DNA from: Polaromonas sp. JS666
GTDB lineage: Bacteria; Pseudomonadota; Gammaproteobacteria; Burkholderiales; Burkholderiaceae_C
Direction: 5' to 3'
Assembly: GCF_900103405.1 (NCBI RefSeq)
Contig: NZ_FNHX01000007.1
Coordinates: 62,001 to 126,000 of the forward strand
DNA: 64,000 nucleotides
Part shown: in pieces, positions 25,464-33,030 of the stretch
Position numbering within the stretch: the first letter of the stretch is position 1
How the letters are laid out: every line of letters starts with the position of its first letter
Program-made: the position numbers and the translations under genes
Notes under the pieces: model-generated
Databases searched by the model: none
What the model saw: the letters and a program-made list of their open reading frames with translations, nothing else
Told to the model about the DNA's origin: nothing

Positions 25464-27320
25464 ATGGCTGAGGAAATTTTTTCGCTCGAAAACTTCGAAT
25501 ACCTGTGCTACTCGCGGCAGCAGGAGCCGGCCGCGCGCGAGCTGGTCAAGCTGCTGCTGCTCATAGACAGGAACTACGGCAACCTTGACGGCAACTTCGC
25601 GCTCAGCTTGTCGGCCGCCGTGGGCGCGCGGGAGCGCGACGCGCACGGCCTGACCCGCATCACCAGCGCCATCTCGGCGCTGTTCTCCGACCCAGGCTTT
25701 CACGTCACGCCAAACGGCTTCGGCCAGCTCATCAACTTCCAGCGCTGGCTGTCGGCGCTGTTCGCCGCCAGCGCCTTCGTCCATTGCGACCACATCCTGA
25801 AGTCGCTCAACTTCCTGGGACCCGGCGCGCCGGAGTTCCATGTCAGCGAGCAGGACCTGGTGAAGTTCTGCATCCTGTACTCGCCCGAATCGGAAATCCC
25901 GCTGGACGCGGAACTGCTGTGGCGGCAGAACAAAAAACTGGCCGCCGCGCTGTTCACGGCCCTGCTCTCGCCGCGCTTTCTCGGCTCGCCCGCCGCGCAC
26001 TCCAAACGCGAGGCGCTGCTGGCCTGGTTGCCCGATCATCTCGAGGAAATCGACAGCCTGGACCTTTTGCCGCTGGGCATCCTGCACGACGTGTACATGC
26101 ACTGCAGCTACGCCGACCTGCCCGGCCGCCATGAGATCAAGCGCCCCATCAATCGCCTGATCCGCAAGAAACTGGACGCGCTGGGCCTGGCCCGCGTGCC
26201 CCTCACCCTGGCTCCGGCCAGCACGGACAAGCCCGTCATGCTGGTGCTGCTCGAATGGTTTTCCGGCGGGCATTCGATTTACCGCACGCACTCCAGGAGC
26301 ATGGAGGCCGCGCGCCGGCATTTCTACCTGGTGGCCGTCGCCTATCCCGGCAACATCGACGAGCTGGGCCGGGCGGTGTTCGACGAGGTGGTGGATTTCG
26401 AGGCGCCCAACGACATGATGGCCTGCCTGCGCCAGCTGCACACGCTGGCCTGCGCCCTCAAGCCCGCCGTGTTCTACATGCCCAGCGTCGGCATGTTTCC
26501 CATCACCATGTTCGCGGCCAACCAGCGCCTGGCGCCGGTGCAGGTGGCCGCGCTGGGCCATCCGGCCACCACGCACTCCGACCGCATCGACTACATCAGC
26601 GTGGAAGACGACTTCGTCGGCGACCCGGCCTGCTTCAGCGAAACCCTGCTGCGCCTGCCCAAGGACGGCCAGCCTTACCGGCCGTCCGCCATCGAGGTCT
26701 CGCTGGCGCGGCCGCGGCGGCAGGACTCGCCCGTGGTCAACATCGCCGTGGCCTCGACCACCATGAAACTCAACCCGAAGTTCCTGCTGGCCTGCCAGAA
26801 GATATGCGCCGGCTCGCGCAAGCAGGTGCGCTTTCATTTCCTGATCGGGCAGGCGACCGGCCTGATCTATCCGCAGGTGCTAAGGGTGATACGCCGCTAC
26901 CTGCCGGATGCCGAGGTCTACGCCCACCAGCCCTATCCCGACTACCTCGCCATCTTCAGCCGCTGCGACATGTTCCTGAGCCCTTTTCCTTTCGGCAACA
27001 CCAACGGCATCACCGACGCGATGACGGTCGGCCTGCCCGGCGTGTGCAAGACGGGGCCCGAGGTGTTCGAGCATATTGATGAGGCCCTGTTCCGGCGCCT
27101 GGGCCTGCCGGACTGGAGCATCGCCGCCAGCGTGGAGGACTACGTCGCGGCCGCCATCCGCATGGCCGACCGCTACGAGGAGCGGGCCGCGCTGTACCGC
27201 CGGCTGGAGCGGCCCGAATGCCTGGACGCCTTGTTCCTGGGCCGCGCGGAGTGCCTGGGCGACCGGCTGCATCAGACCTGGTTGGCGGCGGCCGGCAGGT
27301 CCTTGCCCGACAGGGCCTGA
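25464..27320 (+). CDS. HMW1C-type cytoplasmic N-glycosyltransferase (GT41)
   Basis: This 618-residue protein is close in length to Haemophilus HMW1C (about 620) and similar along its whole length: an all-helical N-terminal domain with ITSAISALFSDP and LINFQRWLSALFAASAFV, then a GT-B domain with LLEWFSGGHSIYRTHS, ALGHPATTHSDRIDYI.VEDD (about 365), TTMKLNP (Lys near 435, sugar-nucleotide site) and PFPFGNTNGI (about 506). HMW1C proteins add hexoses to Asn in N-x-S/T of adhesins in the cytoplasm before export. There is no signal peptide, as expected. GGAGG precedes ATG 25464 by 6 nt. The sequon-rich TpsA1 encoded two genes upstream is the obvious acceptor. Confidence 0.95.
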   Translation: MAEEIFSLENFEYLCYSRQQEPAARELVKLLLLIDRNYGNLDGNFALSLSAAVGARERDAHGLTRITSAISALFSDPGFHVTPNGFGQLINFQRWLSALFAASAFVHCDHILKSLNFLGPGAPEFHVSEQDLVKFCILYSPESEIPLDAELLWRQNKKLAAALFTALLSPRFLGSPAAHSKREALLAWLPDHLEEIDSLDLLPLGILHDVYMHCSYADLPGRHEIKRPINRLIRKKLDALGLARVPLTLAPASTDKPVMLVLLEWFSGGHSIYRTHSRSMEAARRHFYLVAVAYPGNIDELGRAVFDEVVDFEAPNDMMACLRQLHTLACALKPAVFYMPSVGMFPITMFAANQRLAPVQVAALGHPATTHSDRIDYISVEDDFVGDPACFSETLLRLPKDGQPYRPSAIEVSLARPRRQDSPVVNIAVASTTMKLNPKFLLACQKICAGSRKQVRFHFLIGQATGLIYPQVLRVIRRYLPDAEVYAHQPYPDYLAIFSRCDMFLSPFPFGNTNGITDAMTVGLPGVCKTGPEVFEHIDEALFRRLGLPDWSIAASVEDYVAAAIRMADRYEERAALYRRLERPECLDALFLGRAECLGDRLHQTWLAAAGRSLPDRA

Positions 27321-28546
27321 TGCATGGCCTGGCGGTCCAGCGTTTTTTCCCAAGCGCAGACGGCGATGCAGGCCACACAGTTGCCGATCACGTTGGTGAG
27401 GGAGCGGCATTTCATCAGCCGCTCCACGCCCAGCAGCAAGACCATGCCGGTCAATGGAATCAGGTTCAGGCTGGCCAGCGTCGCGGCAAGGGCCACGAAG
27501 GACGAACCGGCGACGCTGGCGGCGCTCTTGGACGTCAGCATCATGATGCCCAGCAGCGACAGCAGCTGCCAGAACCCCAGGTCGACATGCGCCACCTGCG
27601 CCAGGAAGACCGCCGCCATCGCGATGTAAAGATTGCTGCCGTTCAGGTTGAAGCTGTAGCCGGCCGGCAGCATCAGGCGCACCACCGGTTTGGCGCAGCC
27701 CATTTTTTCCAGCTTCTCGACCAGGCCCGGCAGGGCGGCGATCGATGCGCTGGTGAAAAAGACCAGCATCAGCTCTTCCTTGACATAGGCGACCAGGCGG
27801 AAGATGCTGCAGCCGGCGGCGCGCGCGACCAGGCCCATCACGACGAAGACGAACAGGATGCTGACGAGGTAGATTGCGGCGAGAAAGTGCAGCAGCGGCA
27901 GCGCCGAGGATATGCCGTAGCGGCCTATCATGAAGGCCACGGCACCGAAGGCGGCCAGTGGCGCCAGCTTCAGGACCATGCCGACCATGCCGTAGAACAC
28001 CTGCTGCACGCCTTCTATGAGCTCCAGCAGGCCGCGGCCGCGCTCGCCCACGCGCGCTAGCGCGATGCCCGTCAGCAGCGCCAGCAGCAGGACCTGCAGA
28101 ATGCTGTTGCCGGTGAAGGCGCCGGTGAAGGTCGAGGGAATGATGTCGAGCAAAAATTCGCTCGCGCTTTGCGTGGCCGGCGCGGGCGCCGCTTGCTGCG
28201 CGGCCTCGGCGGCAAAAACCGGCGCGAAGCCCTTGCCGGGCGCCAGCAGCAGGGCGCCTGCAATGCCCGCCGCCAGCGAGAGCACCGTCATGGCCTCGAA
28301 GTAGAAGAAGGCCTTGACGCCCACTTGCGTGGCCTGCAGCCGGTTGCGCATGCCGGCGATGCCGGACACCACCAGGCAAAAAATCAGCACGCCGATCAGC
28401 ATGCCGACCAGGCGCAGGAAGCCGTCGCTCAGGGGTTTCATCAGCGCGCCGGCTGACGGGAAGAAATGCCCCAGCAGCATGCCGGCGGCAAAGGCGAGGG
28501 CCATCTGCGCGATGGGATGGCGAAGCGTTTTTCTGGTTCTGGTCAT
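27272..28546 (-). CDS. dicarboxylate/amino acid:cation symporter (DctA/GltP family)
   Basis: This 424-residue membrane protein of the SDF family has about eight hydrophobic helices and two re-entrant loops, including the Ser-rich loop AFFTSASIAALP-like segment (VFFTSASIAALPGL), the SFNLNGSNLY segment (family NLDGT..Y) and the late NCVACIAVCAWE helix. It imports C4-dicarboxylates or acidic amino acids with Na+ or H+. Its 3' end overlaps the glycosyltransferase gene by 49 bp on the opposite strand. It is divergent from the LysR gene at 28733, its likely regulator. Confidence 0.93.
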   Translation of the reverse strand: MTRTRKTLRHPIAQMALAFAAGMLLGHFFPSAGALMKPLSDGFLRLVGMLIGVLIFCLVVSGIAGMRNRLQATQVGVKAFFYFEAMTVLSLAAGIAGALLLAPGKGFAPVFAAEAAQQAAPAPATQSASEFLLDIIPSTFTGAFTGNSILQVLLLALLTGIALARVGERGRGLLELIEGVQQVFYGMVGMVLKLAPLAAFGAVAFMIGRYGISSALPLLHFLAAIYLVSILFVFVVMGLVARAAGCSIFRLVAYVKEELMLVFFTSASIAALPGLVEKLEKMGCAKPVVRLMLPAGYSFNLNGSNLYIAMAAVFLAQVAHVDLGFWQLLSLLGIMMLTSKSAASVAGSSFVALAATLASLNLIPLTGMVLLLGVERLMKCRSLTNVIGNCVACIAVCAWEKTLDRQAMHQALSGKDLPAAANQV

Positions 28547-28721
28547 CGACCGCCCAGTCTACGGGTGATCTTGCCACGGGCCTTCGCGAGCCGCGCCATA
28601 CGGTGGATTTTTGAGGATGGACGGTGAGTGTAAAGACGCATAGGTGTCATCCTGCGCCCAGGGCATATACCTAAAATCCGGATGCAATATTCCTGATATC
28701 TTTAAAAGATGGGTTGAGGCG

Positions 28722-28743
28722 ATGGAACTGAGATGGAACTGAG
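28722..28743 (+). repeat. tandem 11-bp duplication of a start codon region
   Basis: ATGGAACTGAG occurs twice in a row. The first ATG opens a six-codon frame (MELRWN, then TGA) that ends just inside the LysR gene; the second ATG is the LysR start. Confidence 0.9.
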
Positions 28744-29662
28744 ACACCTGCGCTACTTCCTGATGGTTGCTGAGGAGCAGCATTTCACGCGCGCCGCCGA
28801 GCGGCTGAACATGCAGCAGCCGCCCCTGAGCCACCAGATCCGGCTGCTGGAAGAAGAACTGGGTTTCGAGTTGTTCCGCCGCCATCCCAAGGGCGCGGCG
28901 CTGACGGCCGGCGGCGCCGTGTTTGTGCAGGAGGCCAAGGCCATACTGCGCGGCGTCGAGCAGGCCTCGGCGCGCGCCGCGCGCGCCGCCCAGGGTTTTG
29001 AAGGCACGCTGGCCATAGGCTTTACCAGTTCGGCCGCGGCCCACCCCCTGATTCCCGGCATCATCCGCGCCTACCGCGACGCCTATCCCGATGTCCACCT
29101 GGACCTGCGGGAAGCCAATGCGGCCGAGCTGACCGAAGGCATAGACCGGGGCACGGTCAATGTCGCGATTTTGCGTTCGCCCGTCAGCCATCCGCGCGGC
29201 GTGAGTTTTTTCTCCCTGCTGGAAGAAGAGATGCTGCTGATCCTGCCGGTGGGCCACGCGCTGGTCGCGGGCGCCGCCAAGGACAAGATGCCGGTCATCG
29301 ACCTGAGGGCCCTGGCCGATGAACAGTTCATCCTGGTGCGCAGGCACGGCGCGCCGGGCATGTATTCGGACCTGATCGAAGCCTGTGAACAAGCTGGCTT
29401 CACGCTCAAGATCGCCACGGAGGTCGAGCGCATGCTGACCAACATCAGCCTGGTCGCGGCCGGCGCGGGCGTCTCCGTCGTTCCCGCCTCGATGAAGGAT
29501 TTCCACCGCGAGAGCGTGGTGTACTGCCGCATCCGCAATGCCAGGCCGGCCCTGGTGGCGCCCATCACGCTGGTGAGCCGGGAGGACAGCAACTCACCGG
29601 CCGAAAAAAACTTCCTGGACCTGGCCAAAAGTTTCGCGCGGCAGCACAAGGCCGCAAGGTAG
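28733..29662 (+). CDS. LysR family transcriptional regulator
   Basis: This 309-residue protein has a classical LysR DNA-binding domain (MELRHLRYFLMVAEEQHFTRAAERLNMQQPPLSHQIRLLEEELGFELFRR) and a CatR/BenM-like effector domain (about 92-300). It is divergent from the dicarboxylate symporter gene across 186 bp and probably controls it. Its start codon region is duplicated (28722-28743), which moves the upstream GAGG to 13 nt from the true ATG and may lower translation. Confidence 0.92.
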   Translation: MELRHLRYFLMVAEEQHFTRAAERLNMQQPPLSHQIRLLEEELGFELFRRHPKGAALTAGGAVFVQEAKAILRGVEQASARAARAAQGFEGTLAIGFTSSAAAHPLIPGIIRAYRDAYPDVHLDLREANAAELTEGIDRGTVNVAILRSPVSHPRGVSFFSLLEEEMLLILPVGHALVAGAAKDKMPVIDLRALADEQFILVRRHGAPGMYSDLIEACEQAGFTLKIATEVERMLTNISLVAAGAGVSVVPASMKDFHRESVVYCRIRNARPALVAPITLVSREDSNSPAEKNFLDLAKSFARQHKAAR

Positions 29663-29752
29663 GCGTGCGGCGGGCCCTAGGCCGGTTTCAGTGCAAAATG
29701 GGCCGGCGCCGCTGCCCGCGCCTGACATGTCAGCCACCACACCGCCGCCTCC

Positions 29753-30664
29753 ATGAGAACCCGCCACATCGAAGTCCTGCAGGCCATACTGCGCACCGGC
29801 ACCATCAGCGGCGCGGCGCGCCTGCTGCATGTGTCCCAGCCGGCCGTGACCAAGGCCTTGCAGCATGCGGAGGCAACCGTCGGTTTTGCGCTCTTCAACC
29901 GCGAAGGCAAGCGCTTGGTGGCGACCCGGGAAACCCACGCGCTGGCCCCGGTCGTGGAGCAGGCCACGGGCGGCCTCGATGCCGTGCGCGAGCTGGCGCG
30001 CAACCTCAAGCTGGGCGCCGACAAGGCGGTGCGCGTGGCGGCCGTCGCCTCGCTGGCCAACAGCGTGCTGCCGTCCGCGCTGCTGGCGGCGCGCAAGCTG
30101 TTTCCCAAGATGCGCAGCGAGCTCAACACCGGCCACACCGAGGACATGATGCAAAAGCTGCTGATGCACGAGGTGGACCTGGCGATCGCCTTCGACCCGC
30201 CGCTGCATCCCTCGCTGGACTGCGTGGAGATAGGCCACCTGCAGCTGGTCGCGGCCAGCCTGCCCGCGCGCCTGGGCAAATATGCGCGCAACAAAACGAT
30301 CTCGGCCGAGGCGCTGGCGAGCATGGAGCTGATTGAGCTCTCGGGCAAGGACCCGCTGGGCCGCATCTATTCGCGTTATGCCAACCGCTTCAACTGGCAG
30401 CAGGGCAAGACGGCGGTGCGCACCTACCAGATGGCGGTGCGGCTGGCCGAGCTGGACCAGGGCGTGGCGATTGTGGATTCGGCCAGCGCCAACTTTTTTT
30501 CCGACAAGCTCAAGGTCCTGCCGCTGGAGCCGCGCGCCGAGTTCCCGGTCTGCGCGATGTACCTCAAGGCGGCCGCCGTCACCGACATCATGCGCACGCT
30601 CACGCAATGCGTCGGTGACGAACTCCAGAAAGTACAGGAAGCCACCCTGCAGCCCAGGGCCTGA
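29753..30664 (+). CDS. LysR family transcriptional regulator
   Basis: This 303-residue protein has the N-terminal winged helix (RTRHIEVLQAILRTGTISGAARLLHVSQPAVTKALQHAEATVGFALFNRE) and the effector domain from about 90. It belongs to the branch often linked to amino-acid catabolism genes. It converges with the ornithine-cyclodeaminase-like gene (20 bp between stops) and may regulate it or the symporter. Confidence 0.92.
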   Translation: MRTRHIEVLQAILRTGTISGAARLLHVSQPAVTKALQHAEATVGFALFNREGKRLVATRETHALAPVVEQATGGLDAVRELARNLKLGADKAVRVAAVASLANSVLPSALLAARKLFPKMRSELNTGHTEDMMQKLLMHEVDLAIAFDPPLHPSLDCVEIGHLQLVAASLPARLGKYARNKTISAEALASMELIELSGKDPLGRIYSRYANRFNWQQGKTAVRTYQMAVRLAELDQGVAIVDSASANFFSDKLKVLPLEPRAEFPVCAMYLKAAAVTDIMRTLTQCVGDELQKVQEATLQPRA

Positions 30665-30684
30665 AGGGCGGCGAGCCTGCCGGC

Positions 30685-31635
30685 CTAGTACTGGCTGGCG
30701 GCCGCGGGTTGCGCCACCGCTTGGCCGCGCAGGCTTTGCACCACGCGCCTGGCGGCGACCAGGTCGCTCAGGCCCACGCCGACGGCCTTGAACAGGATGA
30801 TCTCCTCGGGCGAGCGGCGCCAGGGCTCCCGGCCGGCCAGCAGCTCGGGCAGGTCGCTGATCTGCGAGGCGTCCAGGCTTTTGTCGGCCAGCCCGATCAC
30901 GATCTCGCCGGCCTCCACCAGGCTTTGCGGCTTCCATTCCACAATGACGCGGTCGCTGCGCGCGCGGCTCACCTGGTCGATTTCGGTGCCGCCGGGCAGG
31001 CTGGTGCCGACCGCGCAAATGGCCGCGCCGCGCTGCAGCCAGGCGCCGTCAAACAGCGGCTGCTTGGAGCGCGTCACGGTGACGATCAGGTCGGCGCCAG
31101 CCACTGCCTCCTGTGGCGACATTTGGCGCACCGCGATGCCGTAACGCGCAGCAAACGCTTCGCAGGCCTGCGAGACATCGGCCGTGTCGACGATGGCGAT
31201 CTCCGAAAAGCCCATGGTTTCCTGCAAAGCCTCGAGGTGCGTGCGGCCCTGGATGCCCAGACCGAAGAGCGCCATTTTTCTCGCGCCCGGCCGGGTGATG
31301 TTGTGCGCTGCCCAGGCCGTCATGGCGGCGGTGCGCGCGCGCGTGATTTCCGCTGCCGGCATCACGTGGTGGTCCTGCCGCGCCAGGTCGAAGAGGTTGA
31401 CCAGGAAGTCGAACTGGCCGTTGAGGCTGGTATAGGTTTTGTAGGCGGCGACGCCGCGGCTTTCCCACAGCGCCCCCATGCCGCTGAGCTTCCAGCTGCC
31501 GCAGTCTATGCGCTGGCGCGCCTGTATGGCCGCGTCGCCGCTGCGCAGGGATTCAAAGGCCGCGGGCAGGTCCTGCAAGACCTCGCGCCAGCCGACGCTG
31601 CGGGCGACGTCTTCATCGGTATAGGTATGGATCAT
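30685..31635 (-). CDS. ornithine cyclodeaminase / mu-crystallin family protein
   Basis: This 316-residue protein has the family N-terminal domain with AAYKTYTSLNG (substrate and lid region), followed by a Rossmann domain FGLGIQGRTHLEAL (near 128-141) and ADLIVTVTRSKQPLFDG. Members are NAD(P)-dependent cyclodeaminases or imino-acid and alanine dehydrogenases. The start ATG 31635 is where similarity begins; the frame extends upstream without family residues. It probably degrades or reduces an amino acid; the nearby symporter and LysR genes fit an amino-acid theme. Confidence 0.88.
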   Translation of the reverse strand: MIHTYTDEDVARSVGWREVLQDLPAAFESLRSGDAAIQARQRIDCGSWKLSGMGALWESRGVAAYKTYTSLNGQFDFLVNLFDLARQDHHVMPAAEITRARTAAMTAWAAHNITRPGARKMALFGLGIQGRTHLEALQETMGFSEIAIVDTADVSQACEAFAARYGIAVRQMSPQEAVAGADLIVTVTRSKQPLFDGAWLQRGAAICAVGTSLPGGTEIDQVSRARSDRVIVEWKPQSLVEAGEIVIGLADKSLDASQISDLPELLAGREPWRRSPEEIILFKAVGVGLSDLVAARRVVQSLRGQAVAQPAAASQY

Positions 31636-31877
31636 GGAATGCTTTCGAAAAAGAAGGCGCGCCTGGAGGCCCCAAGCCGGCGCCGAGGAGAGCATCCTAA
31701 GTGGGCATGCGAGCCCGCCCTCATCACATTTGCGCGAGGCCAATAACCTGAAGTTATGGGCTCCTCTGAAGTGCTGCTTGGGCGCGCGTGCGCCGGGCTT
31801 GACGCGCTGCGGCTTCGTTTGCATGATGCCGCCAACCCGTCCCTGCCGAATGCCCTTGCTGAAAGCGAATTCCTCCC

Positions 31878-32765
31878 ATGCCCGCATTGCCATCCCTCTT
31901 GCGCACCGGATCCAAGCCCCTGGCCGCGCTGCTCGGCCTGCTGCTGCTGGCCTGCCCGGCGGCACGCGCGCAAAAAGCGCAAACCGTGAACTTCCTGAGC
32001 GAGGACGGCAAGACGACGCTGGTGGCTTACCAGTACGTGCCCGATACGCCGGGCCCGCACCCGGCGGTGGTGATGCTGCATGGGCGCGGCGGCCTGTACA
32101 CCACGCTCAAGCAGACTTTTGATGCCGACTCGCTGTCCTCGCGCCATGTCGCGTGGGCGAAGTTCTGGGTCGAGCGCGGTTATGTGGCCTTGCTGGTGGA
32201 TTCCTTCGGCCCTCGCGGTTATGCGCGCGGCTTTGAAGCGGGCACCAACGACGGTAGCCGGCCGGCCAGCGTCAACGAAATCACGGTGCGCCCGCTGGAC
32301 GCCTACGCGGCACTGAAGTTTCTGCGCGCCCAAGCCGCCGTCGTCAAGGACCCGGTGTTTCTGCAGGGCTGGTCCAACGGCGGCAGCACGGCGCTGTCCG
32401 CGGCCTCCACCACGGCGCCGGGCATCGAGGCACCGACCGAGGCCACGGGTTTCCGGGCATTCCTGAGCATGTACCCGGCCTGCGGCCAGGTCATGCGCAG
32501 GTATCCCCAGACTTACCGCAGCTACGCGCCCATGCTGCTGCTGATAGGCACGGATGATGAAGAGGTCAACCCGGAACGCTGTGCCCGGCTTTCCGAGATC
32601 GCCGAGCGCAACGGCAGCGACTGGCAGTTTGTGCTCTACCCCGGTGTCGAGCATTCCTACGACACGCCCACGCGCAAGCGCGAATCCGTGGCGGCCAACA
32701 AGCTCGCGGCCGAAGACAGCAAGCAGCGCGCCGAGGCCTTCTTCGGAAAATTCCTCAAGCGCTGA
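31878..32765 (+). CDS. exported dienelactone-hydrolase-like protein
   Basis: This 295-residue protein has a signal peptide (cleavage near ARA|Q, 31) and a dienelactone hydrolase fold: VVMLHGRGGLY, LLVDSFGPRGY, the nucleophile elbow GWSNGGS (Ser in place of the Cys of true dienelactone hydrolases), the acid Asp in IGTDDEEV and the His in GVEHSYD. It resembles the exported hydrolase at 39983-40855, with which it brackets TPS locus 2. It is followed by a terminator. The natural substrate is unknown. Confidence 0.85.
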   Translation: MPALPSLLRTGSKPLAALLGLLLLACPAARAQKAQTVNFLSEDGKTTLVAYQYVPDTPGPHPAVVMLHGRGGLYTTLKQTFDADSLSSRHVAWAKFWVERGYVALLVDSFGPRGYARGFEAGTNDGSRPASVNEITVRPLDAYAALKFLRAQAAVVKDPVFLQGWSNGGSTALSAASTTAPGIEAPTEATGFRAFLSMYPACGQVMRRYPQTYRSYAPMLLLIGTDDEEVNPERCARLSEIAERNGSDWQFVLYPGVEHSYDTPTRKRESVAANKLAAEDSKQRAEAFFGKFLKR

Positions 32766-32803
32766 CATGGGCCGCGCCAGGCGGCCCCCTCCTTGAATGA
32801 TCG

Positions 32804-32834
32804 AACGCCCGCCTTGCAGCGGGCGTTTCGCTTT
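32804..32834 (+). terminator. rho-independent terminator after the exported hydrolase
   Basis: The stem AACGCCCGC / GCGGGCGTT with loop CTTGCA is followed by TCGCTTT. The T-tract is broken, so strength may be moderate. It separates the hydrolase from TPS locus 2. Confidence 0.75.
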
Positions 32835-32897
32835 GTGCACGCCAGTGGTGCGCGCGCGGTGTTTCTAGGCGGTGATACATATTTTTTGCGTGGATAA

Positions 32898-32912
32898 ATA
32901 ACCGTGGGTTAT
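32898..32912. promoter_or_regulatory. perfect inverted repeat upstream of TPS locus 2
   Basis: ATAACC-GTG-GGTTAT lies in the AT-rich gap 120 bp before tpsB2. A dyad in this position could be an operator for the locus; no regulator is identified. Confidence 0.45.
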
Positions 32913-33030
32913 GGATATGGGCGGGTATTTCGAACTGGTCCCGGCAGGCAAATCCCAGTCCAATAAGCAGCGGGGAGAAGCAGCTTTCAAGCACGGCGCC
33001 GGTCCGGCTGAAAGCTTTTGAAAACGACAG

